A stretch of 64,000 nucleotides of DNA from Megalopta genalis (GCF_051020955.1 NC_135017.1:31838689-31902688), one strand, 5' to 3'. Shown: positions 1 to 11,884, numbered from the stretch's first letter. Made by a program: numbers and translations. Notes: generated by a model from the sequence alone, not told the origin.

Positions 1-504
1 AATTTCAGTACCAACCCCACGACGTGTTGAACCACACAATACATGTGTTCGATCTCGGCAATAACTGTCGCCTACAACCATTCGCATTTATCAAATGGAC
101 AAGTGACGGTCTAACAATATTCAACGACGCGTTCGCGTTGACATTGCAGACGTTTCGTAACATTTACAACCACCGTTGTGAAGGAACATGCAAACGTATG
201 TACAGGTGAACCGAAATAGTAGCACTGAGATAAATCAATAAATCAAGCAATGCGTACAGCGTGTTCTTCGACGTGTACTTTAAGCAAATATCGTTTATAC
301 TAATATACGTAATCTAGTGTTAAGTTAAAAGTTGCTTACTTTCTTTAACAAGTTTCTTGTTTCAAAAAAATAACGATGTTCTGTGTCTTTAAGCGGCGGC
401 GGGTCTTGCTTCGGAATCCCCCCCCCCCCCCCCTCCCGAACCCGTAGAACCGTACACCACAACACGGCGTAAGTGTAAATATTGCAGTGACTGTAATCAC
501 CGGT
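1..504. other. AT-rich flank, no gene recognised
   Basis: No conserved domain, splice-framed exon or RNA gene is recognisable. A 61-codon open frame at 24-209 is not similar to anything I know and has no supporting context. A run of 16 C residues lies at 418-433. Confidence 0.5.
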
Positions 505-861
505 CGTGTGTTACCAACTGTTTCGTAATTCGGAAATGGAGGGTTCCTGAAGTTATTTGAGAAAACTTTTACCTTAGCGAAAATACAATCCTTTTTACGA
601 GTTATCAGCGAAAAACATTCACCAATAAGAGGCGAGCTCGGTTGGCGCGAGGCGGCCCAGCCACGAGCTCGCGAATTCCAGTTCCGCTCATTGGCTCGGC
701 CGTCTCGTGCCAGCTGATCTCGTTTCTCATTGGCCACTGTTTTTCGTTTATAACTCGTAAACAAAGCCACGGATTGCATTTTCGATAAGAAAAAAGTTAC
801 TTCGAATGATCTCAGAAACACCCATTTTCGAATTGCGAGACATTTTTGGGACACGGCGTGT
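505..861. mobile_element. Family A palindromic MITE, copy A1
   Basis: Two long imperfect inverted arms meet near the middle. The right end reads GACATTTTTGGGACACGGCG and the left outer end has decayed. Characteristic internal words are ATGCAATC-like sequence, AGAGGCGAGCTCG and CTCATTGGCTCGGC. Six related copies lie at 4511, 31498, 33502, 37985 (half), 60512 and 61962. No coding capacity is seen; open frames here are arm translations. The GTCCCAAAA ends and TA-rich insertion sites suggest a Tc1/mariner-type parent, which is an inference. Confidence 0.75.
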
Positions 862-890
862 AGATGGCGTTTTATGGCGGATAACTATAC

Positions 891-994
891 TATAGTCCTC
901 GCGCCACAAGAAGACGCTTTTGTGTTTACATTCCTCCTCTTACTAGCTATGTCAGTGGGGCATAGAAGTGCTTTCTTGTCGCCTGAGAACTATA
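891..994. mobile_element. Family B hairpin MITE, copy B1 (short)
   Basis: It starts TATAGTCCTCGCGCCACAAG and ends CTTGTCGCCTGAGAACTATA, so the two ends are inverted copies. The subterminal words TGTGTTTACATTCCTCCTC and CTTACTAGCT recur in all B copies. This copy lacks most of the right inner arm. Six other copies lie at 6771, 24048, 51138, 51441, 53037 and 55975. Confidence 0.75.
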
Positions 995-1243
995 CGTTCA
1001 ACAAGAACTGGTACAAAATGTAAATAAAACGTTCACGTGATCGTTCACGGTGCTGTGGTTGCAGTTGAGTTGCTGTTAAGCGACGACGTTCAAGGACAAA
1101 TTTTAGAGGATCTTCATCAACGGCCCTTGCATGCAGAGTAGCCTCGTGTAGAAGAACCCAATGATTGTAATTCGACCCTGGTCCGATCACTCGTCGCTCG
1201 CGTGTAGCTGTTTACATTTTGTGCCAGTTCTCGTTCAATGAAG
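995..1243. mobile_element. Small inverted-repeat element next to B1
   Basis: The left end (TTCAACAAGAACTGGTACAA) and right end (GTGCCAGTTCTCGTTCAATG) are inverted copies over about 30 bases. The interior, about 190 bp, is GC-richer than the flanks and is open on the minus strand for 66 codons, but the translation is not recognised. It abuts B1 directly, so it may be a separate insertion or the remainder of a larger composite. Confidence 0.5.
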
Positions 1244-2130
1244 TACAGCCGTCATAGCGAAAGTGTTAAAAGCGTCGAATTTGATAAATAATAATAATAA
1301 TAATAATTTACTCGTGTTCATGTAATACAACTAACGAAAACGTAATGAGATATAAAGTCGGTTAACGATTACTATCGGAATACTTGTGTCTTTTTTAATT
1401 AAAAACTTGACTTGTCGGCGAACCTAATTATCGAGCTAACATTCAGGAACAAAATTATAAAGGTTCGGATACGGTTAAATCAATTTATAATTAATATGCT
1501 GTAGATTTATTTTATTCGATCGAATATGTGAAATTTATCATTTCGATATGAGTAATTGAAGTGCTCAGAAACGATATCCGTCCCGAAATAAGCAATATTA
1601 TTTCAAAATCGTTATGTGTAGCATTTTATATAAATATGTGAGAAATTTTCCGATATCTGGTACAACCTCAACCAATAATATTGATTTTTCAGATTTTTAC
1701 GTACCCTTTGAAACTTTACAGATTTGTATACGACTGCAATAAAATTATATTGGACACCTTTTTTGTTATCTTCGGTTTCTTTCGGATAAAATATTGTATC
1801 TCTTCCATTTATTTTTCGTGTTTAAACAAAATTATGCAACAACAGGTTATACATACATACCGCATGCATACACTCAACAGCAAAATTAAAGCATCGTTAC
1901 TTTTTGACCGACAAATTGTCAATCTTTCAGCAGCTGTAACTCTGTTAAAACCTATCATAAAATTATGATTTTCTTTTAATAAAATCTTTACTTTGCGACG
2001 CCATATTTTAATTAACATTGTTAGAAAAAGTCGTAATGACTTGATTCGCCACACAGAGAATTCGCCAGGCAGCTTTGCGTGGCCGGAGGCTAAATGCAAT
2101 TTTGGAGTTTTGGAAAGGGAATTGCGTGAA
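1244..2130. other. AT-rich intergenic DNA with a TAA microsatellite
   Basis: No gene seen. A short (TAA)n run lies at about 1284-1310. Confidence 0.5.
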
Positions 2131-2310
2131 CTAGCCGATGTTTATTTCATCATCGGGGCGTGACTAGTAGGATGGCGTGGATTACCCGATGTCTATTTCA
2201 TCACTGGGGCACTATTATAAGGATTGGAAATTTCATAATCTAGCCCCTATCTATTTCATCAACGTGGATTATTCGTGGACTAGCCGATGTCTATTTCATC
2301 ATCGGAGCGT
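2131..2310. repeat. Four-unit degenerate repeat, each unit with a short dyad
   Basis: The motif CTAGCCGATGTCTATTTCAT followed by CATCGGGGC recurs at about 2131, 2183, 2240 and 2280, with spacings of 52, 57 and 40 bp. In the better-preserved units (1 and 4) CCGATG and CATCGG form a small inverted repeat around TCTATTTCAT. It could be a decayed minisatellite or a cluster of binding sites; the sequence does not decide. Confidence 0.65.
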
Positions 2311-3289
2311 CCCTAGGTATGGTAGGATAGAGATTTAGAATTTAGTTGCCTCATAACCTTTCTAAGAAAGAAAGTGAAGATACACCTCAAGCGGTAAAGG
2401 TATGTCTCTGTCGGTTTGTCCGAACTACTGCTTCGAACCAGGAAATGGGATAATTGAATTTGACAACTTGATAAACTGGCAAAAGATAGTATATTACAAG
2501 CTTTTAGTCTAATGTAATTTTGTGCGTGTGCGTGCGTGTGCGTGCGTGCGTGCGTGCGCGCGCACGCGTGTGTGTAGGGAGGGGGCTGTCGCGGATTCTA
2601 GATCGCGGTCCCAATTTGTCGCACTTGATAAGCAGGGACTCATAACCTTGTAACGATGTACGTACTCGGTTGAAATGCTCGAAAGAGAATCAGGCTCAAT
2701 CTCGCTAGCGTTCCTTCGTCAGTAGCTGACTTGAAACTAAGCCCGTATTTTGGTCGCGTTTGGGCCCTTTATATACCAAAAATTTCCTTGAAAAACGGTA
2801 GTAGGGGTGTCCATATGTGTCCCGGTTCCAGAAGGTTCGTCATCGTACCCCTTCGAAAGTACTTGACTTAAGATATACAGAGCGAAACTCGTCGGTTGAC
2901 GCCAGCCTGGCGTACGCCTTCAGGAAGGAGTAAGGAAAAACACGTCGGAAAATTCTCTGCACGTTACATTAGATATCTTACCATGTTTATTATACTGTTT
3001 GCTTGAATTAAGATATTTATACAATCACTACTTGCGAAAATGGCTCTATAATACCAAAACTGTTTAAATGAAAAATGTGCAACCGGTCATTTTGACTGTC
3101 GTGGTAGGTTTAGTGTTAAAGGGAAAAGTTCGAACTTCGCGATGTTGTAGACGACGTTATTATTAGTTTCTTTCGCGAGTGAACGCGTAAAGGTCAGACA
3201 ATAGTCAACTTGGTGTTTTTAAATGGAATTATGTATTTTTTAAAGATGTTTCAACCTACGTGTGTCAAATTTTGTAACCCATTTATATG
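2311..3289. other. Intergenic DNA with a GT/GCGT microsatellite
   Basis: The microsatellite of alternating GTGC and GT units is at about 2520-2575, followed by a G-run. No gene or recognised repeat elsewhere. Confidence 0.5.
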
Positions 3290-3605
3290 GATTTAAGGCA
3301 AATCTGAGTACAATTGTCAATGTATTATTCTCAATCTTCAAAAGTTAAAAAAACGAAGAACTTTCTGTTTTTCTCTATTTTTTATATTTGATGTAGACAA
3401 TTTCTATTTTGCATAAAAATTCGCACAACGTTAACACCAAATTTTTTTATTATTACAGTCAATTGCAATTTCTGCAAAATCTTTTCTAGACGTTGTCTAG
3501 TAAATCAGCCCAGCTAATGTCTTAAAAATATACAAGTCAATTGATCCAATTTGAAAAACGTTATTTCATCTTAAAAAGTGATCGAATACTTTCGTGAGCC
3601 ACTGT
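3290..3605. mobile_element. Diverged family C half-copy (C1)
   Basis: The right part (ACAAGTCAATTGATCCAATT followed by TTAAAAAGTGATCGAATACT and GAGCCACTGTAG) matches the terminal arm of family C elements such as 32777-33450. The rest is strongly diverged and the left boundary is uncertain. Confidence 0.4.
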
Positions 3606-4510
3606 AGTTTCCGAATACGAACTTTCTTTACTCAGTATACATTCAATTCACACATGCACACACTCTCACACGCACTGTAATTTCTATAAAAATAATGTCG
3701 GGTTGTATGCAGCGATATGAAAAGCTAGAATAGAGAAGTTTCCATAGAATTTTTCAAGCTTTAATTGTATAATATGTGAGATGACCGGATACGTTCATGC
3801 TCGACCTATCCTAACGAAAATATTTTTCCGACAGAAATGGAACAAATTGCAAACACATTATCGGTAAGACATTCCAGGTCTATCCTTAGTGGCAGAAACC
3901 TTAGGGTCTCATCCTCGTTTGAATGATTATGCACGCGTATCGAATTCCGCATCTAAACGAACCGCGTTTGCTCGTCTGCTCTCGAACTCGAGTAATTAGT
4001 TCGGCTGATTGAACATTTATGAACGTGGCGCGACATTCCTGAAACGAAATCGCACCTCCCTGTGCTTTTCGCTACTCGATCTCGATGGCACATGACTGCG
4101 CAGCTAGGAAGAACAATCTGCTGAATCCGGAAGGTAGCGTCAGACATGTACCCGCCGGAATTACGTTGCCCCCGGCTACCATAAAATGTAACCGGTAGAC
4201 AAACGTTATGGGACTTTAACGTGAATCATTTACTTGCATGAATCTCTTTTACGCATCTCCCCGGTGCCGTTCCGATCTTATGGTCTCCGAGATATGGTTT
4301 CCCGTTCTTTCTTTTCTTTTTTCTTCCTTTATGTTCATATCTGTATTTTTTTAGATAAGCCAATTTCAAGCTCGTTAGCTTATTTACTTGTATACGTTAA
4401 TATTTGATGCGTGAAAACTCATCTACATATTGGGCATTAGTCAGGAATCATATCTGTCGTTCCTTAAAGATGATTATTTTGATCCAAATGTTCCTAGTTA
4501 TAAATAATAG
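3606..4510. other. Intergenic, nothing recognised
   Basis: Mixed composition with a few CA-rich words near 3655-3680. The short open frame at 3953-4147 (minus) has no recognisable content. Confidence 0.5.
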
Positions 4511-4857
4511 CTGTGTCCCAAAAGTTACTCAAAATCGAGAAATCAATTATTGAAGTAACTTTTTCCTTAGCGCAAATGCAATCTGCGACCTTTTTTACAA
4601 GATATTAACGAAAAATAGTAACCAATGAGAGGCGAGATTAGCTGGCGCGAGGCGGTCGAGCCAATGAGCGGAACTGGGCTTCGTCTCCTCATTGACTGGG
4701 CCACCTCACGCCAGCAGACCTCGCCTCTCATTGGTCACTATTTTTCATTCATATCTCGTAAACAAAGCTGAAGATTGGATTTGCGCTAAAAGAAAAGATC
4801 GAATGATCTCATTTCTCAGTCTTGAGTAACTTTTTGGACACCCTGTAAAGTCACTGT
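4511..4857. mobile_element. Family A palindromic MITE, copy A2
   Basis: It begins CTGTGTCCCAAAAGTTACTC and ends GTAACTTTTTGGACACCCTG. It carries CCAATGAG twice (about 4622 and 4661) on the left arm and CTCATTG twice (about 4698 and 4728) on the right arm. Both arms are about 150 bp and clearly inverted copies. Confidence 0.85.
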
Positions 4858-5570
4858 AAAAGGTATTCGTACACTGAATATTCGATTTTTGACGAATTGT
4901 CGATATCTGAACCGTTATAATTTCATAAAAAATAGTCATACCATAATAAATCTGAATTTATTTTAAAGCTACCATGCTTTTGCAAATGATAGCAAACGAA
5001 AAACTGAAGACATAGGTTTACTAAAGAATATTACAAATTGCTATGTCTCGCAAATCATTGTGATCGATCACGAATTTGAAGATCGAGGGTTCTCCTTTAC
5101 GATGGCTTCTCAAAACTTGGTGTACGACTTTTTTAGTCGTTTTATGAAACAGAAATGAGGGACAAGAGCCCTTGCGAACTTTGTGTTACTGTAAAGTAGG
5201 CAGTACACCTTTCATTCGAAGCTCAATAGGTTGACATCAAAGTTTAAGTGGCCATTGTAACGTGGAGGTTGCAGTCTTGAAATCTGTGTTAGGATGAGTC
5301 GTAAAACAAATTTAGCGATATATTTATAGACGTTTAAACATGTAGCATTCCCCAGAATGAGCATGTCCCCAGTTTTTCGCCTGTTACATTGTACAAAATC
5401 ATGTTAAAGAATAATGAACGGTACGATGTTTAAGTAGAAGCTTCTAGCTTTAAAATGAATCCAGGTTCATTGTTGTACGATACGCTGTTACGAAATTATA
5501 ACAATTCAAATATTGATAATTTGTCAAAAATCGGAAATACAATATACGAATACTTTTTACACTGACTGTC
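4858..5570. mobile_element. Inverted-repeat element with about 110-bp arms
   Basis: The left arm from about 4858 (AAAAGGTATTCGTACACTGA, then CGATTTTTGACGAATTG, then GTTATAATTTCATAA) is repeated inverted at about 5465-5568 (TTACGAAATTATAAC, CAATTTGTCAAAAATCG-like, CGAATACTTTTTACACTGAC). The interior of about 500 bp contains no recognisable protein. It abuts A2. Confidence 0.6.
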
Positions 5571-5854
5571 TGTGACCGAAATTTTATTTTCGTTCTGCAT
5601 AATCGTTATCGATGAGAGAAATTTGTTTTGGTTAATCACAGAATTTATCGTTGAGGGAAACTATATTTTGATCGCATATTATGCAAGTTGTTTCGAAAGT
5701 CAAAAATGTTATATGTAACAATGTTCCGATTTTTTACGATAACAGCTTCGACAGATGAACAAATATTGTGCTTCAAAAATCCCCAATCTAATTGTTAATG
5801 GCAGTTAGTGATTGCATTCCACGTGTACAGTATACACTAGAGTACAATCAATTA
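5571..5854. other. AT-rich spacer
   Basis: Nothing recognised between the two inverted-repeat elements. Confidence 0.4.
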
Positions 5855-6638
5855 CACTGTCCGACAAAATCAAACTTTTTTTCTGGGTTCCTATAGCCAC
5901 TACGAAATTCTTGTAGAGCTTCACTCGCTGAACAAGAATTCGAAAACCGAATTGCTCCATCACCCTCAGTTTTTTAAATAAACGAACTTTTGTAAAAACC
6001 AAAAATTTTCGACAAAGATGAGATATTGCATGAAAAGTACAAACGTTAAAAAGTTCTAATTGGTGTTAAATTGATTTGGTGTGGATTACGTGTAACTTCG
6101 GCCCTGTCGGACAGAGAGAAGCGAGCAGCGAAGCTCATGGCGGCAAAACGTCGTGTACATGTTGCCGTCGAACATTTTCTCGATCTACTCGAAATGTATA
6201 TCGTTCCGACACTTTTACCAGGCCGTTTCTTCTTCAGAAATGTCTACAGAATCCGATCCTGGTTAGAGTTTTCGTGCTGAACAAAGAACTTTTCGTGAAA
6301 ATACAAAAATATTGCGGAGAAACTGCACACGTCGACACTTTTTTAAACTTTGACATTAATTTATTGCTATTTAGGACCAAAACCAATTAATAAATTGCAT
6401 GCCACTATATTCGGGAAACTCTCCTCTATCTTTTAACACCAATTAGAACTTTCTAACATTTGTGTACTTTTCATGCAATATCTCATTTTTGTCGAAAATT
6501 TTGGGTTTTTACAAAAGTTCGTTTATTTAAAAAACTGAGAGTGATGGAGCAATTCGGTTTTCGGATTCTTGTTCAGGGAGTGAAGCTCTACAAGAAAGAT
6601 ATAGGCTATAGAAACTCAAAAATCGTGTCGGACAGTGT
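5855..6638. mobile_element. Family E long-TIR element, copy E1
   Basis: Terminal inverted repeats start CACTGTCCGACAAAATCAAA and end GTGTCGGACAGTG. The arms are about 210 bp on the left and longer on the right, because the left arm has lost about 220 bp relative to E2 (57282-58195). The core at about 6080-6290 is not palindromic and is about 95 percent alike in both copies by eye. The core is open in more than one frame, so coding is not proven. The short terminal motif and long arms suggest a non-autonomous DNA transposon. Confidence 0.8.
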
Positions 6639-6770
6639 TATATGCGTATGCCAATTTCTTTGCATTCCGATGTACGTTTTTAATTGTTTAAAATGCGATA
6701 AAAGTTTACTTGATATTACTTCCATTACTCGACATTAACAATTATCTTATCATTTGCAACTAAGGAATCT

Positions 6771-6979
6771 ATTGTGCTAACGCGGCAAGAAGAAAGCTTG
6801 GTGTTTACATTCCCCCTCTTACTAGCTGCCTCCCTGACGCAACTATCAGTCACTATTGGCCGACAGCGATCTTCGTCACCATTTTCGACTAGTAGCGACC
6901 GATAGCTGCGGCAGTGGGACAGTTAATAAGAGGAAGATTGTAAACACAAAGGTGTCTTCTTGTCGCGTGAGGATTGTAG
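6771..6979. mobile_element. Family B hairpin MITE, copy B2
   Basis: The left arm has GTGTTTACATTCCCCCTCTT, the right arm AAGAGGAAGATTGTAAACAC and CTTCTTGTCGCGTGAGGA. The left terminus has mutated (GCTAACGCGGC for TAGTCCTCACGCGG). The full-length hairpin includes the central TATTGGCCGACAGCGATC region. Confidence 0.75.
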
Positions 6980-9900
6980 TAACTACTGATTTGTCTCTTC
7001 CACCCAATAAAGTTAAACTGATGTTTTGTAAAAGGATAACTGTACATATAACAGTACATAATGACATTATTCCAATCTCACTATTGCTAGAGGTAGCCTT
7101 CATGTATTTTAAGTTTTTTAATTTTCACGAACATAGTACGATTTTACAAAGTAGGGGCAGTAAAATTCACTGAAAGTTTTGGAAAATCGTTAAAAATAAC
7201 AGCGGTTATGTCACTGATTGAATATATGTATTTACCTCCCTTATTGTTTTCATACGAAGTTTTATAACAAAAACAAAAAGGCTTTCCGTCCGCCTGATAG
7301 ATTCACGGTCTTATATTGTCTTATACGTATCGTACACAAATCTTAAATTTTGTTTCCACTATGTTTAAAATTCCTTATTAGATATTTCTTTCATAACTTA
7401 CTGGATATTTTGAAAGTGTGCTTACTACTTCTATAAATCATTTTGAGATTACACACTTTGAGATTTTATACGCCACCTAATTTGTAACTCTCGGTTGCAT
7501 ATAATAGAAAATAATTTTACATGTAAATTAAATGTAATAATTTAGATGTAATTAAGATGTAAATTAATTTTCTAATGTTTGGAACGTAGAAAATTAGTTA
7601 CGATTGAATTAAAAAAATTATCGTCTGCTCAACAAAAACATGAAAATGTATATTACTGTAGAGCTAGCCATGCGATACGTTTGCACATGTATCTTTTGGT
7701 TTGCGAACGATACAAATGACTTTGATATGTGAATACAAGTTGAAACTTAAAATTGGCGAATATTTTGTTAAACGTCTTCGTTAAATAAAAGTATCAAATT
7801 GAAGTATGGCAAAATTAAGGTATCAATATAATATAAGAAACAGATAATTTCTATTTGAACGCTGAGTTAAATAAGTTCTAATTAGAAGCGTTCAACTGCA
7901 GCATAAAATTAAGAGGTGAAGTAATTCGTGTAAACGTTTTATTAGCACGGATATTCAATTAATTTCCACGAAATTTGATTTTGAATGATATGTCCGATCT
8001 CCTTGTTCAACTCACGTGTCCAGTTTAGCAGATAATTCAATGGAGATCCGCGCGGTGATGTATCAGTATGTAAATGATGTCCATTAATCAAATGACATTG
8101 TATTAGATCGGACACAGAAACAAAATGGAGCGTTCCGCGTAACGGGGCGTAATCGATTCACCGATCAATAATAAAAATTGATTGCGACGCGAGGATAAAC
8201 TGAATTTATGGCGAGCGAATGAATTCAATTTTTTAAAAAGCTCGTCTCTGAAACACAGTTTTCACTGATCATGATACGTAGTTGTAAAATCATAATCCTT
8301 CAGAATTTTTAACGGCAATGTTCTTCTAACTAATTAATCTTTTATTTATGTCACCGAATCGAATATGCCGAAATATTCGATATCGTATATTAATCAATTA
8401 TGCTAATTATCAAAGCCTATTTGCGTTTATACATTAGAATAATTTATACATATATGTAACAAATACCTTATGTATATTAATTATTTATACTAGTTAGCAA
8501 TAGTTAGCTGTCTTTGCTTTTAAATAAACTCCTATAAATTGAAAGTTACGCAACATTAAGCAGCGTTCTTAATACGTAAACATAATGATTGAGGAAATTT
8601 CAGTAAATTAATAATTTCAATAAAGTATTAAAAAATCGATAAACTGATAATACTCTTTGATGTTACATGCCATAATCTATAAATATATTCGGTCTGATAT
8701 GGTATCAAAAGTAGATACGTAGATTGATGCAATAAATAAACTACTAACTATTAATTTTACGTATAAACTATTAACTATTAACTATTAATTGTGCGCACAA
8801 TCTTTCAAACAAAAATTACACTATTATTTAACTGTAAATAGTATTGGTAATAGTATTAAAATTAAATTATTATTAATAATAATATAAATTAAAATTAAAA
8901 TAGGGTTATAAAACGACATCAATCATACAAAAATAATAATCTATTTTTAATAAATACAAATTTATTTTTATAACTTCTTAACTTAATTTTATAAGGCGTT
9001 CGAATACTTATGTGACGTGAAAGTTCAATGTTCTTCTACATTTTTTCAATTATATAGGTAACGTTTTATACTGAATCGAAAGATTTTTGTATTATATTTA
9101 TTCAAATATATGGCGTAGAGATCAAAGTTATACTAGTCTTCAAATGCTTTCGTGTATGAGTGTACAAGCGAAATCAACATAATGAATAGACAACATATTT
9201 CAAGGTCATCTAAATTCATGAGAATGACTCTTTCCAAAATAATTACCATAATAATTTTTCGATATCTCGAAATTTTCATTGCAAACGAAATTGGATGTAA
9301 TTAACGCCGGCTACTTGACCAGATAGCTGTACTGTGTTGACAGTGGTATCGAGCATCTAACAGAAACAATATCTACGGATATAATTGACATTTGCGTCCA
9401 CAAGGATGCGTAATCGAACAAAAATAGCTTCAAGTTAAACTAATGTAACTCCGAAACCATTTTACTAAATGGTATAACATTTTATTAGTTCCAAGGGACA
9501 TTGCCTAAGCATAACATGCCGGTTTAATAAAATTAATGTGTGGCATAGTTTGTTGAAAAACGTTTCACACTTATTTATTTTAACAGTCTATTGTAACAAT
9601 AGTTTTAATCCTAATTTAGATTACAAAATTTTCTAAATATGGATCATTGCATAAATTGTCTACATATGGATCATTGCAAATGTAACGAAAGTAAGTGCGA
9701 AATATTTGTCAACAAATTATATTAAATGTTAATTTTATAAAATCGACGTTTTACACTTAAGAGATTGTTGGCAATCTCCATTTTTCAATAAAACTGGAGA
9801 ATACTAAAAATTGAATTGTATCACGATCTTTTTAATACGATGCAATATTTATTTGAAATATTTTTTAATTCAATTAAAAATTTGCTAACAATTTCAATTA

Positions 9901-10439
9901 TGTTCGCTACTTTTGCTGTCAAGCAGACTGTGAAAAATCAATGAATCATTGTTTCGAATGTAATTTAATTTATACGTTTCGATGTGGAAATGATATGCAG
10001 TAATATTTCATTCCGCGCAAATACCATTTTACAAGAAATATTAAAAAAATTTTACTATCGAATATTAATCCGAACAACGAAGTGATACAAATTTTCATAA
10101 AATAAACGTGGAAATGTTCAAATATTAACCGGAGCATAATGTCAGATACTGTGAACAGTTAAATGCGCAAAATGGAATCGTTGTATGGAATACATTTTCT
10201 TTCACTAATCTTTTCATTTTATACATTGTTCATTTCATAAAAAACGTTTTCAAACGCACTCTGATCTCATGAGCCTTATACCTTCCGAGTGATGCAATTG
10301 TTTTATCACGAATATTTTTTCGTATTTCAAAAACCAAACTATACCTATGTTTTATACTTTTGCAATATTAATCAATGCGATACAATATTAATCAACGCGG
10401 TTACTCCGTACTGAGTAAAAATACCTCGGTGGATATACA
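6980..10439. other. Long AT-rich intergenic stretch
   Basis: I found no protein domain, RNA gene or clear MITE in about 3.5 kb. The word ATATGGATCATTGCA occurs twice at 9637-9680 and again at about 43934, marking an old dispersed repeat. A somewhat GC-richer block at 8020-8220 has several ATTA/ATTGATT-type words and could be a regulatory element, but nothing proves it. Short TAATA-rich low-complexity DNA lies at 8820-8960. Confidence 0.5.
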
Positions 10440-11275
10440 TTTTTGTAGGTCAAAATCTTAACTCTTTTCGTAACGCGACGACCTCAAATATCTCATAAAA
10501 TGTCTGTTGTACGAGAAAATATTTCTAATAGAAACTGCATGGCTTTTAGAAGGATATATAGCATCCTAATCAGTTTTATGTTATTTTGCTTTTTTATCGA
10601 GATATGAAGGTCACCTTCAATTTTTTAAGTGGAACAGTTAACATTTCTTCCCGAATTCGGATAATGCGTTGAATTCTACATGGAAAAGTACTACACCACA
10701 TGAAGTCTAAGATACATAGTTACTGAGATATTAGCGAAAGTAAATTACGTCTATTAGGAGAGACCATTAATGAACTGTTAACACAACGTAGTCAGACAAC
10801 TTGGTTTACGAGCAGTCGATCAGTATTGGAAAACGAAGTCCTAGATGCTTCAAAGGGGGAACAACGTATGCAACAACGTATTAGTCGTGCATGTTCTGCA
10901 ATAACAGCAGAAACTCTAAACAATGTTTCTCGTTCTCTAATAATAAGGTTACGTAATTTTATTAATTGTAAGGAGCAGCTTAAGATAAAACTTAGTTTGC
11001 TAATATCTCAATAACTATGTATCTTACACCCGATTTGGTGCAATACTTTTTTATGTAAAATTTAACGCTTTATCCGAATTCGGGAAGAAATATTAACTGT
11101 TCTATTTTTTAAAAATTTGAGGGCGACCTTCGTATCTTGGTAAAAAAGCAAAATATCATAAAACTGATTAGGAACTTTCCTGGAAGATATGCAACTTCTA
11201 TCTGAAACATTTTCCTACAACAAATAGTTTATCGATTATTTGAGGTCGTTGTGTTATGAGGCTGACCCCGTATAT
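10440..11275. mobile_element. Family G inverted-repeat DNA transposon remnant, copy G1
   Basis: Arms of about 250 bp are inverted: CCCGAATTCGGATAATGCG near 10650 against CGCTTTATCCGAATTCGGG near 11066, extending outward to ACGACCTCAAATATCTC and GATTATTTGAGGTCGTTG. A decayed transposase tail lies inside (10826-11014). A solo right arm of the same family is at 19600-19830 and ends CTCACCCTGTAC, giving the likely terminus. Confidence 0.75.
10826..11014 (+). pseudogene. Transposase C-terminal fragment inside G1
   Basis: The open frame of about 62 residues contains RISRACSAITAETLNNVSRS followed by LIIRLRNFINC. This has the pattern R-I-x2-A-C, then V-x-R-S, R-x-R and a C, as in the extreme C-terminus of Tc1/mariner-related transposases of insects (family pattern from memory). 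No catalytic residues are included. It is a relic between the inverted arms, not an active gene. The same pattern occurs independently at 11523-11711, which supports the reading. Confidence 0.55.
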
Positions 11276-11373
11276 CCCCTATGCTTATGTATAGTATAAT
11301 ACAGGACAGTAAAACAAATCGATACCAATCATGATTCTATTTAGTGTAACTGATGTATTCGGATGCTTATTCT

Positions 11374-11884
11374 ATACAGGATGTTTAAAAAAAATCATTT
11401 AATATTTACATCGTACACAGGATACATTGTACTGAATAAAAAAGCTTTAGTAAACATAGGTCGAAAGGTCAATCATTTCTGAGATATAAACATTTTTGTT
11501 TGCTGGTATCATGATTGACTTACTACCGAATTTTCGATGTTTTCAGAAGATTTTCCACGTGTCCACCTTCCATTTCTACACACGCTTTGCATCTTCTTGT
11601 TACAGAGTCGCGAACTCTCTCGAAAATTCTACATTTCTGTCGAACTGTTTGACAAGCATGGTGGATTCGGTTACGTAATCCTTCTAAATCATTTATCGGC
11701 GAAGAATACACTAGGCATTTTAAATATCTTCACAAGTATGTCAATCATGATACTAGCAAACAAAAATGCTTATATCTCAGAAACGGTTGACCTTTCGACC
11801 TATGTTTACTAAAGCTTTTTTACTCAGTACAATGTATTCTATATGTCATGTAAATATTGAATGGTTTTTCTTGAACACCCTGTA
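11374..11884. mobile_element. Inverted-repeat transposon remnant H1
   Basis: The ends are TATACAGGATGTTTAAAAAA and TTTTCTTGAACACCCTGTAT. Arms of about 145 bp are inverted, with AAAGCTTTAGTAAACATAGG and CCTATGTTTACTAAAGCTTT as inner landmarks and GGTATCATGATTGAC against GTCAATCATGATACTAG. The centre, about 220 bp, encodes the end of a transposase on the minus strand. Confidence 0.8.
11523..11711 (-). pseudogene. Transposase C-terminal fragment inside H1
   Basis: The 62-residue frame reads LRNRIHHACQTV near its start and FERVRDSVTRRCKACVEMEG, then GHVENLL, toward the end. The pattern L-R-x-R-I-x2-A-C, V-R-x-S, R-R, C-x-E-x-x-G-G-H-x-E-x-L-L is typical of C-terminal tails of insect Tc1/mariner-related transposases (from memory). 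The rest of the gene is deleted, so the element is non-autonomous. Confidence 0.7.

Noticed and set aside
345..854. 169-codon minus-strand open frame
   Set aside because: It is the translation of MITE A1 plus a poly-G run (the glycine stretch).
2131..2310. CRISPR-like spaced repeat
   Set aside because: Eukaryotic DNA, degenerate units, irregular short spacers and no cas genes.
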